A DNA stretch of 37,288 nucleotides, from NCBI GenBank assembly GCA_018713725.1, contig DVOJ01000009.1:1-37288 (forward strand), in the 5' to 3' direction. The position numbers and the translations under genes were made by a program. How positions within the stretch are numbered: position 1 is the stretch's first letter; each line of letters starts with the position of its first letter. Shown here piece after piece: positions 7,521 to 16,336 of the stretch. The DNA is from Candidatus Caccopulliclostridium gallistercoris. Lineage in GTDB: Bacteria > Bacillota > Clostridia > Christensenellales > UBA1242. The notes under the pieces are model-generated. The model was given only the letters and a program-made list of their open reading frames with translations, made no database searches and was not told where the DNA came from.

Positions 7521-9236
7521 TTAATCCTTTAAACTAAATAAATCAAAACGTTTGCTAAAATGTGCTTTGTATTCTTCTAACTTTTCGTCATCAATTCTAG
7601 AAAAAAGTGGTTTAGGTGCGCGCGTGTAATGTGATGCCTTTATGTTTATGCGCTTTGCTTCCTTCCAAAAGCCTTGGTCATTTAAATTGCCTTGGAAGTT
7701 TAGCTGTTCGTTCCAAATTTCTTCCGTGCGCGCTGGAATAAAGGGGTGAGCCACAATGCATAGCGCTTTTGCCATGTTTAAAGCTAGGTACAATACTTTT
7801 TTAGCGCCTTCTATGTCGCCGTTCTTAATAAGCGTCCAAGGCGCAACTTTTTCAAGATATCCGTTGCCCACGGTGGCAAACTCCATAACCTTTTTGTAGG
7901 CTTCTCTAAACTCTGTGTTTTCAAGAAGGCTTGCAATTTTATCTGGATACTCTTCTATTGCTTTAACCATTTCCTTGTCGTTTTCGTCAAGCGGAGCGCT
8001 ATCCGTAAGCTCAAAGTTTAGCTTTCCTTCAAAGTTTTTCCAAATCATGTTAAGCGTTCTATTGAAGAAGTTGCCAAATTTGCCTACAAGCTCTGAGTTT
8101 GTGTTGTCTTTAAGCCCGTCCCACCTAAAATCTGTATCCTTATTTTCTGGGAACATGGTAACAAGGTAAGCTCTAAGCGCGTCTATATCTATGTCGCTGT
8201 CAAGAAGCCCGTCGCAGAACACGCCCACATTTTTACTCTTAGAAAATTTTTGACCTTCAAAGTTCATGAAGTTAAAGCCCACTACGTTATAGGCTAGGTT
8301 ATATTTTCCGCAACCTATCTCCATTGCTGGGAAGAAAACGGAGTGGAAAGGAATATTATCTTTTCCAATAAAGTTATAAATTTTGCAGTCGTCGCTTTGC
8401 CAAAGCTCTTTTACAAGCTTTTCTCCGCCAAGCTCCTTTGTTATGGAAATGTAGCCAATAGGCGCGTCGAACCACACATAGAATACCTTATCTTCAAAAC
8501 CTTCTCTTGGCACTTTTATGCCCCAAGGTATGTCGCGCGTTATGCACCTTGGCTTTAAACCTTCGTTTATCCAGCGCTTTGCTTCCTTATATACCGTTGG
8601 GCGCCAGATATCCTTTCTACTTTCAATGTAGGCGTCTAACTTATCTTGAAGCTTGTCTAGGCGAAGGTATAGGTGCTTTGTCTTTTTAAAAGTTGCCGGC
8701 TCGCCGCAAAACCTACATTTTGGGTCTTTAAGTTCCGTTATATCGTACGTTTTTCCGCAGGCGTCGCATTGGTCGCCGTAGGCGTCTTCGTAGCCGCAAT
8801 ATGGGCACACACCCTTTACATAACGGTCGGCAAGTGCAACGTGTTCGTTTTCGCAGTATAGCATAACGTCGTCGTCGCGCTCTTCAATGTAGCCGTTTTT
8901 GTCTAGCTCCTTATAGAACTCTATCGTAGTCTCTTCGTTGTACTTTGTGTGAGTTCCAGAAAATAGGCTATAACTAATGTTAAGTTTATCGTACATCTTT
9001 TTATGAAGCTCGGAAAGCTTATAGCAAAGCTTGTCCGGAGCCATATTTAGCGCATTTGCCGAAATAAGCGTAGCTGTGCCATGTTCGTCTGCTCCGCCAA
9101 TAAAGTATGTTTCGTTGCCAATAGCCTTGTTGAACCTATAAAACACGTCTGCTGGCAAGTGACAACCCACAATATGCCCTAAGTGCGGCACGTTGTTTAC
9201 GTATGGAAGAGCTGATGTTATAAGTATTTTTGCCAT
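7521..9236 (-). CDS. metG: Methionyl-tRNA synthetase
   Basis: A 571-residue class I synthetase that charges tRNA-Met. The HIGH motif appears as P-H-L-G-H-I-V-G (17-24) and KMSKS as K-F-S-K-S-K-N (about 330-336). The connecting insert carries two zinc knuckles (C-P-Y-C-G...C-D-A-C-G and C-R-F-C-G), the four-cysteine-pair type of E. coli and archaea rather than the single-knuckle Bacillus type. An anticodon-binding helical domain follows. The C-terminal EMAP-like tRNA-binding domain present in many bacterial MetG is absent. The ribosome site is GAGAGG just before the ATG. It is the first gene of a metG-rdgB unit. Confidence 0.93.
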   Translation of the reverse strand: MAKILITSALPYVNNVPHLGHIVGCHLPADVFYRFNKAIGNETYFIGGADEHGTATLISANALNMAPDKLCYKLSELHKKMYDKLNISYSLFSGTHTKYNEETTIEFYKELDKNGYIEERDDDVMLYCENEHVALADRYVKGVCPYCGYEDAYGDQCDACGKTYDITELKDPKCRFCGEPATFKKTKHLYLRLDKLQDKLDAYIESRKDIWRPTVYKEAKRWINEGLKPRCITRDIPWGIKVPREGFEDKVFYVWFDAPIGYISITKELGGEKLVKELWQSDDCKIYNFIGKDNIPFHSVFFPAMEIGCGKYNLAYNVVGFNFMNFEGQKFSKSKNVGVFCDGLLDSDIDIDALRAYLVTMFPENKDTDFRWDGLKDNTNSELVGKFGNFFNRTLNMIWKNFEGKLNFELTDSAPLDENDKEMVKAIEEYPDKIASLLENTEFREAYKKVMEFATVGNGYLEKVAPWTLIKNGDIEGAKKVLYLALNMAKALCIVAHPFIPARTEEIWNEQLNFQGNLNDQGFWKEAKRINIKASHYTRAPKPLFSRIDDEKLEEYKAHFSKRFDLFSLKD

Positions 9237-9254
9237 ATTTACCTCTCGGGGAAG

Positions 9255-9283
9255 AGTGTATCAAATTAGAGCCAATTTTGCAA
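9255..9283 (-). promoter_or_regulatory. metG promoter
   Basis: On the minus strand: TTGCAA (9283-9278), a 17-nt spacer, then TACACT (9260-9255) preceded by TGA, an extended -10. The same TGATACACT box is used at 29091-29098. Confidence 0.65.
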
Positions 9284-9387
9284 GTAGAAAGTAAAGTTTA
9301 CTAAAAAATTTATTGTTTAAGTTTTGCTTTTTGGCAAATACTACTTAAAAAAGATACTACAAAAAATTACAAAAACTTACAATTTTA

Positions 9388-9416
9388 TTTACTTTTAAAA
9401 TTTATCATGATAAAAT
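9388..9416 (+). promoter_or_regulatory. Promoter of the M6 protease gene
   Basis: TTTACT (9388-9393), 17 nt, then TAAAAT (9411-9416) with TGA before it (extended -10). The box TCATGATAAAATG recurs at 26705-26716 before the HAD gene. The start would be near 9423, on the AAGG ribosome site of the ATG at 9433. Confidence 0.5.
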
Positions 9417-9432
9417 GAAAATAAGGTTTTTT

Positions 9433-12400
9433 ATGAAAAAGGTCTCACTATATATATTTTCATTAATATTTGTAGCTTGCTCCGCTTGTTTAGGAGCAAG
9501 TTTCTTGACGGCGGACAAAGCTTTTGCCGCAACGTACTCTTCGCCGCAAACTTTTGACGGAGTGATAAAGCCTCACGGTTACGACGAGACCACGGTTGTG
9601 AATAACAATCTATTTTTTATAAACTTCCAAGGCGAAACAAACACGCTACTTGTTGAAAACGAGCTTTATAACGAATACCCTTACAAGATTATTGAAGACA
9701 CCTACAATAATAGTGAATATTCAGTAAAGAACTACTTTGAAACTACGTCTAATGGAAAGCTAAGCCTTAAAACGAACATAATATATAATGGCACGGTTGG
9801 AACGCCTTTTACGTTAAACTATACGCGTAGCCACTTTTTAACGGGCTCGGGTACTACTTCGCAGCTTATTTCTGCCATTTGGAGCGCAATAAGCCAAGCT
9901 TTTACCCTTTACGCTAGAAGTTACGACTTAGATGCAAACGACGACGGCTTTGTAGACTCTATAACCTTTTTACTTACCGCGGATCCACAAGAGAGAAAGG
10001 TGGAGTGGAATACTCCGCTTTGGCCACATAGCTCTACAATAACACTTTCTTCTTCCGTTGTGGACAGCTCTGGTCAAAGCTTAAAACTTGGTAAATACAA
10101 CCTTGCCACAGTGGAAATAGAAGATTATGACGAAGCTAATAACGTCGCTCGCGACCCGATTGAAGATTCAAACGGCATAAAAATAGCAGAAAGTTCCACC
10201 TACGCGCACGAACTAAGCCACGTTTTAGGGCTTTCAGATTACTATATTTACGATACCCTGTATCCAACAGTTTCTGCTTCCGACTCGGAAGAAGTTCCGG
10301 TAGGGCTCTGGGATTTAATGGCATACAACTACTATCAAATGCCGCAACATAGTTTAGCTTACAATAAGCTACAAATGGGATACATAGAAGATAGCAACGT
10401 TATAGAAATAGAAGAAAATAACACTTACGAATTATATCCAACGTCGTACTGGGAAAATAATCAAATTACAAATAACGATGTTGCAGCCTACTATATTCAA
10501 GGGCAAGGCGAGTACTCCGACCAATACTTTTATATAGAATATAGAAAAAACGACGGGCTTTTTGACGACAAACTGCCAACAAGTGGGCTAGTAGTTTATA
10601 GAGTGGATACGGGAGTTACTAATAGCACGTATGGCGGCGTTTTCCCCGGAAATTACATGGCTCCACCTTATAGCATACAGATAATGAGAAACGAAGTGTC
10701 CAGCACAAATTCACAGTATTTAGACTATTTTGGCAGAGAATATGGCGCTGTATACTACGCAAATAACGGCAGGAATTTTTCTTATGTAAGTCCAAAATCA
10801 AGTAAAGCACTTGCAAACATGGTGGCAACGGGTTCTGGCGTAGGGCTATCCAAAATTGGCAATAAAATAGGCGCGTCGCCAACCATTGAAACGAAACACA
10901 CCCTTTGCTACAACACGCTCATAGATTTCACTTGGCAAACTGGCGACATAACCTATCAAGTATATTCCGGCTCCAACCAAGCTAGCATATCTCCATCAAA
11001 CGTTAGCTACGTAAACACTGGCATAACCATAGAAGTTACGGGCACAACGTCAGACGGTAAAATTCAGTTTAAAGTGGATTGGGACAACCTTCCAGACCCA
11101 GAAATTGAAGAGCCTGCTACACTTATTCAAGCTAGTTATTTTGAAGATATAAACTTATATAATAAGCTTTTAAGCATTTTAAGTAGTTACAGGGGAACAA
11201 CAGTACAAGAAATCTATTCAAACGACTTTAAAAACTTTAACGTTTTAGACCTTTCTAATGCAGACATTTCTTCGCTTGCAGGCTTAGAAAACTTAGACCT
11301 ATCAAACATTACAATTATAAATTTAATGCAGAATAAATTAAATAGTCAAGATGTAGAATACTTAAATTCAATAGTTCACAACATAACCAAACTTCAATAC
11401 GTGAACTTTAACTTAAATAATATCCAAATTAATGTGCAAAATCCTATTTACAACAACACAAAATATATATTTGGCTTCCAAAATTATACTGGCAATTTAA
11501 ACCAAACGGAATACTATTTCAGCTCAGACGCTCAAACAAACATACTCTCTTACTACTTTAACGACGATAGCATGTTAAGAACGTCTTTTGGCACTAGCTT
11601 TGTAGATATATATAACAATACAACCACGCCGGGCTACTACGAATATAACGTAAGGTTTACAAATTCCAATATAGGCACAAGTTTTACAATTAGCTTCTAT
11701 ATTATAGACGTAAAGGTGCAGCACGTAAACATTGAAAGAAATTCTGCGTTTACGCATGGAGTTGTAGTAAGTGGAATTAGTGAAGGGGAATACTCTATTA
11801 CAACAGGCGCAATAAGCACAATCACGGAAGTGCAAAACGCCACGGTAACTTACAGACTTACAATTAGAAACAATACGTCTGTTTATAGAACTTTTAGCGG
11901 CACATATTCCGTTGTAGATACTCAGGCGCCAATAATTTCAAGCGCGCTTACAGAAAGTGAAAACAACATAATAATAGGGCAAACTTTTGAAATATCCAGC
12001 CTAACTTACGTAATTACAGATAACGGGCTTACAGATTCAAGCTACACTTTAAAGGCGGGAAATTTATCGAGCTCGGATAGAAAAGTTGTAAGCTATATAA
12101 TTCAAAAGAATATAGATGGCACATGGACAACGGTAACTAGCATTATCACCACTACAATAAACGACGAATATAGAATTGTTTTAAGGGCGGTAGACAATAG
12201 CGGCAACGTATCCGAAGAGATTTATATTCATTATATAATTGTTCCAAGCTCCGTGCTTGAAGAAAACGACTTTGCAAGTTCTACGCTATATAGTAAACTT
12301 TTAGCAATTGCCGAAACAAACGGCAGCCTAATACTATATCCAGAAGTGTTTATGGGCGTAGACTTTATAGACATTTCGGGCTTAGGGCTTACATCTCTTA

Positions 12401-13668
12401 AAGGCCTTGAATATTTTAAGTTCGATTCTTCTACCATAATAGACGCAGCGGATAACAACTTAACAAGCATAAGTTCTATTCAAAGCTTTATAGACTCTAA
12501 CGTAACAATACTATTACTATTTAACGATATTGAAGAGCAACCGCTTACAGATAACTTTGTTTACGGTATTCAAAGCCTGAAAGATAAGTTTATAAACGAA
12601 AGGCCAGAAGTTGGCAAAAACATAATTATAAACGAAGACTACGCAGAATATTTTGATTACACTATTACAAAAGACGTTTCTTCTTCACACGGTATGAGTA
12701 TGTTAAGTGCAGATTTAAACGCTTTTCAAGAATATGGCACTTACACCATAACCTTCACGTACAAAGAAGATGCTAGCATTACACACACTAAAAAGGTTGA
12801 ATACGGAAACATTTCTTTAAGTAACGAAGAATACACGCTTGAAGCCGGACTTCCATTTGTTCGCGACAGCGTAATTATAGAAGGGCTAGATAGCATGGAC
12901 TTTTATATAGAAGTTTCCGGTGCTCCGCAGGGCGCGCTAGACCTTGGAAGCTTTGACGTAACATATTCAATTTATGAAAAAGAAGATAACGAAAAGGTGT
13001 TAGACCTTGTTCAAACTGCAATAGTTCAAGACACCATAGCACCGGAAATAACTATTATAGGCAGGGAAGAAATTTACGTATTTTTAGGCGACAACTTCAT
13101 GGACCAGGGCGTTAGGGCAATAGATAGCTACGAAGGTGAAGACGTTGAAGTAATTGTAGATAGCACGGTTAACACGTCTAATATAGGTGAATATACTGTA
13201 ACCTATAAGGCAAAAGATTCTTCTGGAAATTTAAGCTCAGAAATAACAAGGATAGTAAATGTTATTTACTACCCAATCCGTGGAATAAATGTAAAACTAG
13301 AAACTTCGCTCTATACCGGCTCAACCACTACGTTTGAAATTTCTCCAATTGTTCCGGAAAACAAGCTTAGCTATATAGACCCAAACCTTAATTACGTGGT
13401 GTACATAAACGACGAAGAAGTTTCCTTAAATTCCGGAAGCTACACCTTTAATAAGGCGGGCACGTATAAGTTAGAAGTTAAAGCCATGACAACGGATTCA
13501 CTTGGAAATTCCAGAGTTGTAACGTCGGATACCTACACAATTGTAGTAAAGGATATGGCGTTCTTAGAAAAATACGGCGCTTACCTTATAGGCGGCATGG
13601 CAGCCTTTATAGTAATTGCGCTAGTTGTGTACTTTGTATGTTCAAGGCGTAGAGATAAAATTATTTAA
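9433..13668 (+). CDS. Secreted, membrane-anchored M6-family metalloprotease
   Basis: A 1411-residue exported zinc protease of the immune-inhibitor-A (M6) family. The ATG at 9433 is preferred over 9415 because AAGG precedes it and 9415 lies in the -10 box. A signal peptide ends near A-F-A (about 34). The catalytic site is H-E-L-S-H at 259-263, followed by V-L-G-L-S-D-Y-Y with Asp269 (the M6 HExxHxxGxxD pattern). After the catalytic part (to about 500) come two short leucine-rich stretches (N-V-L-D-L-S and F-I-D-I-S-G), Ig-like domains, and a DUF5011-like Ig domain near 1200 (D-T-I-A-P-E-I-T). A C-terminal helix (about 1380-1402) plus R-R-R-D-K anchors it in the membrane; there is no LPXTG motif. 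M6 enzymes degrade host or environmental proteins. The stop overlaps the converging gene by 8 nt and no terminator lies between them. Confidence 0.88.
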   Translation: MKKVSLYIFSLIFVACSACLGASFLTADKAFAATYSSPQTFDGVIKPHGYDETTVVNNNLFFINFQGETNTLLVENELYNEYPYKIIEDTYNNSEYSVKNYFETTSNGKLSLKTNIIYNGTVGTPFTLNYTRSHFLTGSGTTSQLISAIWSAISQAFTLYARSYDLDANDDGFVDSITFLLTADPQERKVEWNTPLWPHSSTITLSSSVVDSSGQSLKLGKYNLATVEIEDYDEANNVARDPIEDSNGIKIAESSTYAHELSHVLGLSDYYIYDTLYPTVSASDSEEVPVGLWDLMAYNYYQMPQHSLAYNKLQMGYIEDSNVIEIEENNTYELYPTSYWENNQITNNDVAAYYIQGQGEYSDQYFYIEYRKNDGLFDDKLPTSGLVVYRVDTGVTNSTYGGVFPGNYMAPPYSIQIMRNEVSSTNSQYLDYFGREYGAVYYANNGRNFSYVSPKSSKALANMVATGSGVGLSKIGNKIGASPTIETKHTLCYNTLIDFTWQTGDITYQVYSGSNQASISPSNVSYVNTGITIEVTGTTSDGKIQFKVDWDNLPDPEIEEPATLIQASYFEDINLYNKLLSILSSYRGTTVQEIYSNDFKNFNVLDLSNADISSLAGLENLDLSNITIINLMQNKLNSQDVEYLNSIVHNITKLQYVNFNLNNIQINVQNPIYNNTKYIFGFQNYTGNLNQTEYYFSSDAQTNILSYYFNDDSMLRTSFGTSFVDIYNNTTTPGYYEYNVRFTNSNIGTSFTISFYIIDVKVQHVNIERNSAFTHGVVVSGISEGEYSITTGAISTITEVQNATVTYRLTIRNNTSVYRTFSGTYSVVDTQAPIISSALTESENNIIIGQTFEISSLTYVITDNGLTDSSYTLKAGNLSSSDRKVVSYIIQKNIDGTWTTVTSIITTTINDEYRIVLRAVDNSGNVSEEIYIHYIIVPSSVLEENDFASSTLYSKLLAIAETNGSLILYPEVFMGVDFIDISGLGLTSLKGLEYFKFDSSTIIDAADNNLTSISSIQSFIDSNVTILLLFNDIEEQPLTDNFVYGIQSLKDKFINERPEVGKNIIINEDYAEYFDYTITKDVSSSHGMSMLSADLNAFQEYGTYTITFTYKEDASITHTKKVEYGNISLSNEEYTLEAGLPFVRDSVIIEGLDSMDFYIEVSGAPQGALDLGSFDVTYSIYEKEDNEKVLDLVQTAIVQDTIAPEITIIGREEIYVFLGDNFMDQGVRAIDSYEGEDVEVIVDSTVNTSNIGEYTVTYKAKDSSGNLSSEITRIVNVIYYPIRGINVKLETSLYTGSTTTFEISPIVPENKLSYIDPNLNYVVYINDEEVSLNSGSYTFNKAGTYKLEVKAMTTDSLGNSRVVTSDTYTIVVKDMAFLEKYGAYLIGGMAAFIVIALVVYFVCSRRRDKII

Positions 13669-14150
13669 ACGGCACGTTAGTTTGGAAAAGCGTTTCCGTG
13701 TCTAATGTGTGTTCTAAAAGATAGTTCTTGTTCTTTGTGGCAAGAACTGTTTTTATTGTGTAAATTTTTTGTTTATTTTTAGGCGCAGTGCAATAGTCCA
13801 TTAAAATAACGAACTTGTTTTTATCAAAAATTTTAGCATTAATTTCGTCTAACTTATTATTATATTTATTTCTTTTTGTGTAATTATATTTTGTAAGTAG
13901 CACGGGCTTTTCTGCCGTAAAAACGTATAGGTAACAATCTAAAAACGGCAAAGTTTCGCAAAAATAAACGTTATTTAAGGTGTTATGTTCCGTAACTAAG
14001 GAAATATCCTTTTCTAGTTTAACCACATTATTTTCAAAGCTCACAATGCCCGTGCGGGATAGGTCTAAAAGCACTTCTTTTTCCGCGTCAGAAAGTTCAA
14101 GCTTGCCGCTAGCAGTTCTATTTTGTATAAGTTTAGAAAAAAAACTCATA
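13661..14150 (-). CDS. Unknown 162-residue protein
   Basis: No family recognised. The ATG at 14150 is chosen because GAGGTGA lies 5 nt upstream; a GTG two codons earlier is inside that site. The protein has no signal peptide or membrane helix. The first third (F-F-S-K-L-I-Q-N, then S-D-A-E-K-E-V-L-L-D-L) is probably helical; the rest is a mix of hydrophobic strands and Lys/Asn-rich loops, with T-A-x-K-P-V-L-L-T-K-Y-N and F-V-I-L-M-D-Y as buried segments. It converges on the M6 gene with an 8-nt overlap and diverges from the HAD gene at 14224, with overlapping promoters. Confidence 0.7.
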
Positions 14151-14166
14151 TTCACCTCACACGTTA

Positions 14167-14217
14167 TGTATATTCAAAATTTTTAAGTATTGACAATGAT
14201 TTTTATTATGATATAAT
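14167..14217. promoter_or_regulatory. Divergent promoters sharing one -35 region
   Basis: Plus strand: TTGACA (14190-14195), 16 nt, TATAAT (14212-14217) preceded by TGA, near-perfect consensus. Minus strand: TTGTCA (14196-14191), 18 nt, TATACA (14172-14167). The two -35 hexamers overlap, so polymerases going left (gene 13661-14150) and right (gene 14224) compete for the same face. Confidence 0.65.
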
Positions 14218-14223
14218 AAAAAT

Positions 14224-14928
14224 ATGGAAAAATTTGTCGTATTCGATTTTGATGGAACATTAACGCAAAAGGGGCAAAATGCATGGCAGTCTATTTGGCA
14301 AAGTGCAGGCTACTCTATTGGAGAAGGCTCGGAATATAGAAGGCTTTTTTCTGAGTACATAAACGGTAACTATTCTTACAAAGAGTGGAACGATAGAACT
14401 TGCGAATATTTAAGAAAGGGCAATTTAAGTTCTATTAAGGTTTACACAATTGGCGCGCTAATGCCAAGCATGAAGGGGATTAAAAACACTTTAAAAACGT
14501 TAAGAGAAAATGGTTACAAGCTTATAATAGTTTCCGGCTCTATAAAGCAAGTTATAAAAAGTTGCCTTAAAGATAACATGAACTATTTTTCCGCAGTGTA
14601 TGCTAACGACTTTTTGTTTGACTCAAACGGCATTCTTGAAAAAATCAACCCTACACGTTTTGATTTCGACGGCAAAAAGCGCTTTATTGAACTTTTAATA
14701 ACAAGCGGAGTGAACGCTAAAAATATAACCTTCGTTGGAAACTCTTATAACGACGAAAAGGTTGGGGAAACGGGCGTAAAAACAATTTGCATTAATCCGG
14801 AAACGGAAAACCATACCAATAAAGAAATTTGGACGAACGTAGTTCGCGGAGAAAGCATTTCTAAAATTTTGCCGTTTATTATAGAGAAAAATAATAAGAT
14901 AGAAAATAAGATAGAATTAAATTATTAA
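14224..14928 (+). CDS. HAD-family (SerB-like) phosphatase, probably leaderless
   Basis: A 234-residue haloacid-dehalogenase phosphatase of the phosphoserine-phosphatase branch. Catalytic motif I is D-F-D-G-T-L-T (nucleophile Asp8, acid Asp10), motif II is I-I-V-S-G-S (about 104-109), the Lys of motif III lies in G-K-K-R-F-I-E, and motif IV is F-V-G-N-S-Y-N-D-E. The substrate is unknown; SerB, or a phosphatase acting on a sugar or cofactor, are all possible. There is no ribosome site: the perfect -10 (TATAAT, 14212-14217) ends 7 nt before the ATG, so transcription should start on the start codon itself. It ends at a strong terminator. Confidence 0.8.
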   Translation: MEKFVVFDFDGTLTQKGQNAWQSIWQSAGYSIGEGSEYRRLFSEYINGNYSYKEWNDRTCEYLRKGNLSSIKVYTIGALMPSMKGIKNTLKTLRENGYKLIIVSGSIKQVIKSCLKDNMNYFSAVYANDFLFDSNGILEKINPTRFDFDGKKRFIELLITSGVNAKNITFVGNSYNDEKVGETGVKTICINPETENHTNKEIWTNVVRGESISKILPFIIEKNNKIENKIELNY

Positions 14929-14934
14929 AATATT

Positions 14935-14965
14935 AAAAAAAGTTCAATTTTTTTGAACTTTTTTT
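14935..14965 (+). terminator. Terminator after the HAD gene
   Basis: AGTTCAA (14941-14947) pairs with TTGAACT (14953-14959), extended by an A run before and a T run after, around a TTTTT loop. Confidence 0.85.
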
Positions 14966-15008
14966 ATTTTAATTAAATAATATTTAAAAAAACAATTAAA
15001 ATAATTAC

Positions 15009-15566
15009 ATGAAATTTATTCAAAATTTACTTCTTTATATAAGCGCCTTTATACCAATGTATTTTTTAATTTTGGTAAATATTCTTTTAGATATTTTAAA
15101 CCATAATTTAACTTTTAACGTGCTTAATACCACCATGTGTATAACGCTTACTATTCTTATTATTTCTGGAATTTTTGGCGTTGTTTGGGCAATTAAATTT
15201 AATAGCTACAAAACAAAAAAAATAATAGTAATAGAAAAGAAAAACACCACCGACGAACATTTTTTAGGATATTTTTCCTTATTTGTTTTATTCGCTCTTT
15301 CCTTTGAACTTGAAAAGGTTAGCGAAGCGTGCGTGTTTGCACTTATTTTAATTTTAGTTGGAATTGTGTATATAAATAATAAACTTTTTTATATTAATCC
15401 TTTTTTAAATATTTTAGGATATAATTTTTATGATATAAAATATAAATTAGAAAATGACACTATGATAAAAACAGCCAAAATTTTTTATCGTGGCAATTTA
15501 GATTTATCTAAAAAGTATGAAGTTAATTTAAAGAATGAAAATTTTAGTTTTTTAAGCAAACCTTAA
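15009..15566 (+). CDS. Small integral membrane protein of unknown function
   Basis: A 185-residue protein with four hydrophobic helices: about 5-27, 38-62, 84-100 and 107-125. The linker after helix 2 is basic (K-T-K-K). After helix 4 comes a conserved-looking block (Y-I-N-P-F-L-N-I-L-G-Y-N-F-Y-D-I) and a soluble tail. The topology and that block remind me of KwaA, the membrane component of the Kiwa anti-phage system, but no KwaB-like partner (DUF4868) is next to it and I give this little weight. No ribosome site precedes the ATG; a TAAAAT box (14997-15002) ends 7 nt before it, so the gene may be leaderless, though its -35 (TTAAAT) is poor. Confidence 0.6.
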   Translation: MKFIQNLLLYISAFIPMYFLILVNILLDILNHNLTFNVLNTTMCITLTILIISGIFGVVWAIKFNSYKTKKIIVIEKKNTTDEHFLGYFSLFVLFALSFELEKVSEACVFALILILVGIVYINNKLFYINPFLNILGYNFYDIKYKLENDTMIKTAKIFYRGNLDLSKKYEVNLKNENFSFLSKP

Positions 15567-15640
15567 TCAAAAAGTTCTGTCATGTCAACTTCTAGCACTT
15601 TGGAAATTTTCAATCTTCCACTTTTTTCAGCCTTGACAAA
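15563..15640 (-). pseudogene. C-terminal remnant of an XRE-type regulator
   Basis: Read on the minus strand, 15640 down to 15563 encodes a short tail ending K-I-S-K-V-L-E-V-D-M-T-E-L-F-D before a stop. This closely resembles the last helix of XRE/Cro-type helix-turn-helix regulators (I-A-K-V-L-N-V-S-L-x-E-L-F). The frame closes upstream at 15665-15667 after 33 codons without a start, and the DNA-binding helices are missing. It is best read as a decayed gene end. Its stop overlaps the stop of the membrane-protein gene, so an intact regulator may once have converged on it. Confidence 0.4.
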
Positions 15641-15660
15641 GTAGTTTAGTTTGTTATAAT
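15633..15660 (+). promoter_or_regulatory. Near-perfect sigma-A promoter
   Basis: TTGACA (15633-15638), 16 nt, TATAAT (15655-15660) preceded by TGT (extended -10). The start would be near 15667, on the AAGGGG ribosome site of the gene at 15679. Confidence 0.75.
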
Positions 15661-15678
15661 TACTTTAAGGGGAAAAAC

Positions 15679-16302
15679 ATGGTTAAAGTAGTAAATTTCA
15701 AGGCATTTTTAAAGCTTGTACGCGAAGAAGCAGAGAAGGCTAAAATAAGTTTTGTAAATGGCAAGGTAATATTCGTGCCAACGCCGTATTTTACTAAAAT
15801 GCAAAATGCAGTTATAAAATACGGCAATTTAAATCAGCTCTACGATTTTGCCGTACAAAATTTTAAGGGCGCAAATGTCAAGGCACTTTCAGAGAGAATT
15901 CTTAAAAGTAAGCAGCCTATTTTAAACTACAAGTGGGCGTTAAACGTTGTGGGTGCAAATGCGCTTTCTCACGGGAAAGTAGTTCTTGAAGATAAAGACC
16001 CGTTTTTAAATATGCTTTATGCGGCTAACGTACCGAATGCAAACGTTAGGGAGCATGAAAAATTAGTTCTTTTATCCAAAGAGCCGCTTGCATGTTTTAA
16101 CTTTGCGTTTAAAGTTAAGGGCGCACACATACCATCACACGTACGCGTTATAGTTGAAGGAACAGACGAAGTTGCAAAAAATCTATTAAAGGAAAACCAC
16201 GAATTTTTAGTAAAAAAGTTCACGGAAAGCATAACACCATACAAACAAAGGGATAAGCTTCGCGACGCTCTTCAATCTAGCACAGAATTTGAGTTTATAT
16301 AA
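15679..16302 (+). CDS. Helical 28-residue-repeat protein, unknown role
   Basis: A 207-residue soluble protein with no recognised enzyme motif. About four repeats of 28 residues run from about 55 to 165, with the pattern P-x-x-N-Y/F-x-W/F-A-x-N/K-V-x-G-A-N/H, then about three residues, H-x-x-V-x-L-x-x-K-D/E. The repeated aromatic-Ala and G-A-N/H positions suggest stacked two-helix units like HEAT or ankyrin solenoids, which usually bind proteins. The ribosome site AAGGGG (15667-15672) and a near-consensus promoter suggest steady expression. It ends at a terminator shared with pflA. Confidence 0.75.
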   Translation: MVKVVNFKAFLKLVREEAEKAKISFVNGKVIFVPTPYFTKMQNAVIKYGNLNQLYDFAVQNFKGANVKALSERILKSKQPILNYKWALNVVGANALSHGKVVLEDKDPFLNMLYAANVPNANVREHEKLVLLSKEPLACFNFAFKVKGAHIPSHVRVIVEGTDEVAKNLLKENHEFLVKKFTESITPYKQRDKLRDALQSSTEFEFI

Positions 16303-16336
16303 AAAAAGTGCAAACTAAATTAGTTTGCATTTTTTA
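16303..16336. terminator. Bidirectional terminator between repeat-protein gene and pflA
   Basis: TGCAAACT (16309-16316) pairs with AGTTTGCA (16322-16329), with an A run on the left and a T run on the right, so it can end both converging transcripts. Confidence 0.85.

Noticed and set aside
7915..8861. Plus-strand open frames inside metG
   Set aside because: They are antisense shadows of a clearly conserved gene, with no ribosome sites.
13570..13668. LPXTG sorting signal at the M6 protease C-terminus
   Set aside because: There is a membrane helix followed by R-R-R-D-K, but no LPXTG-like motif before it.
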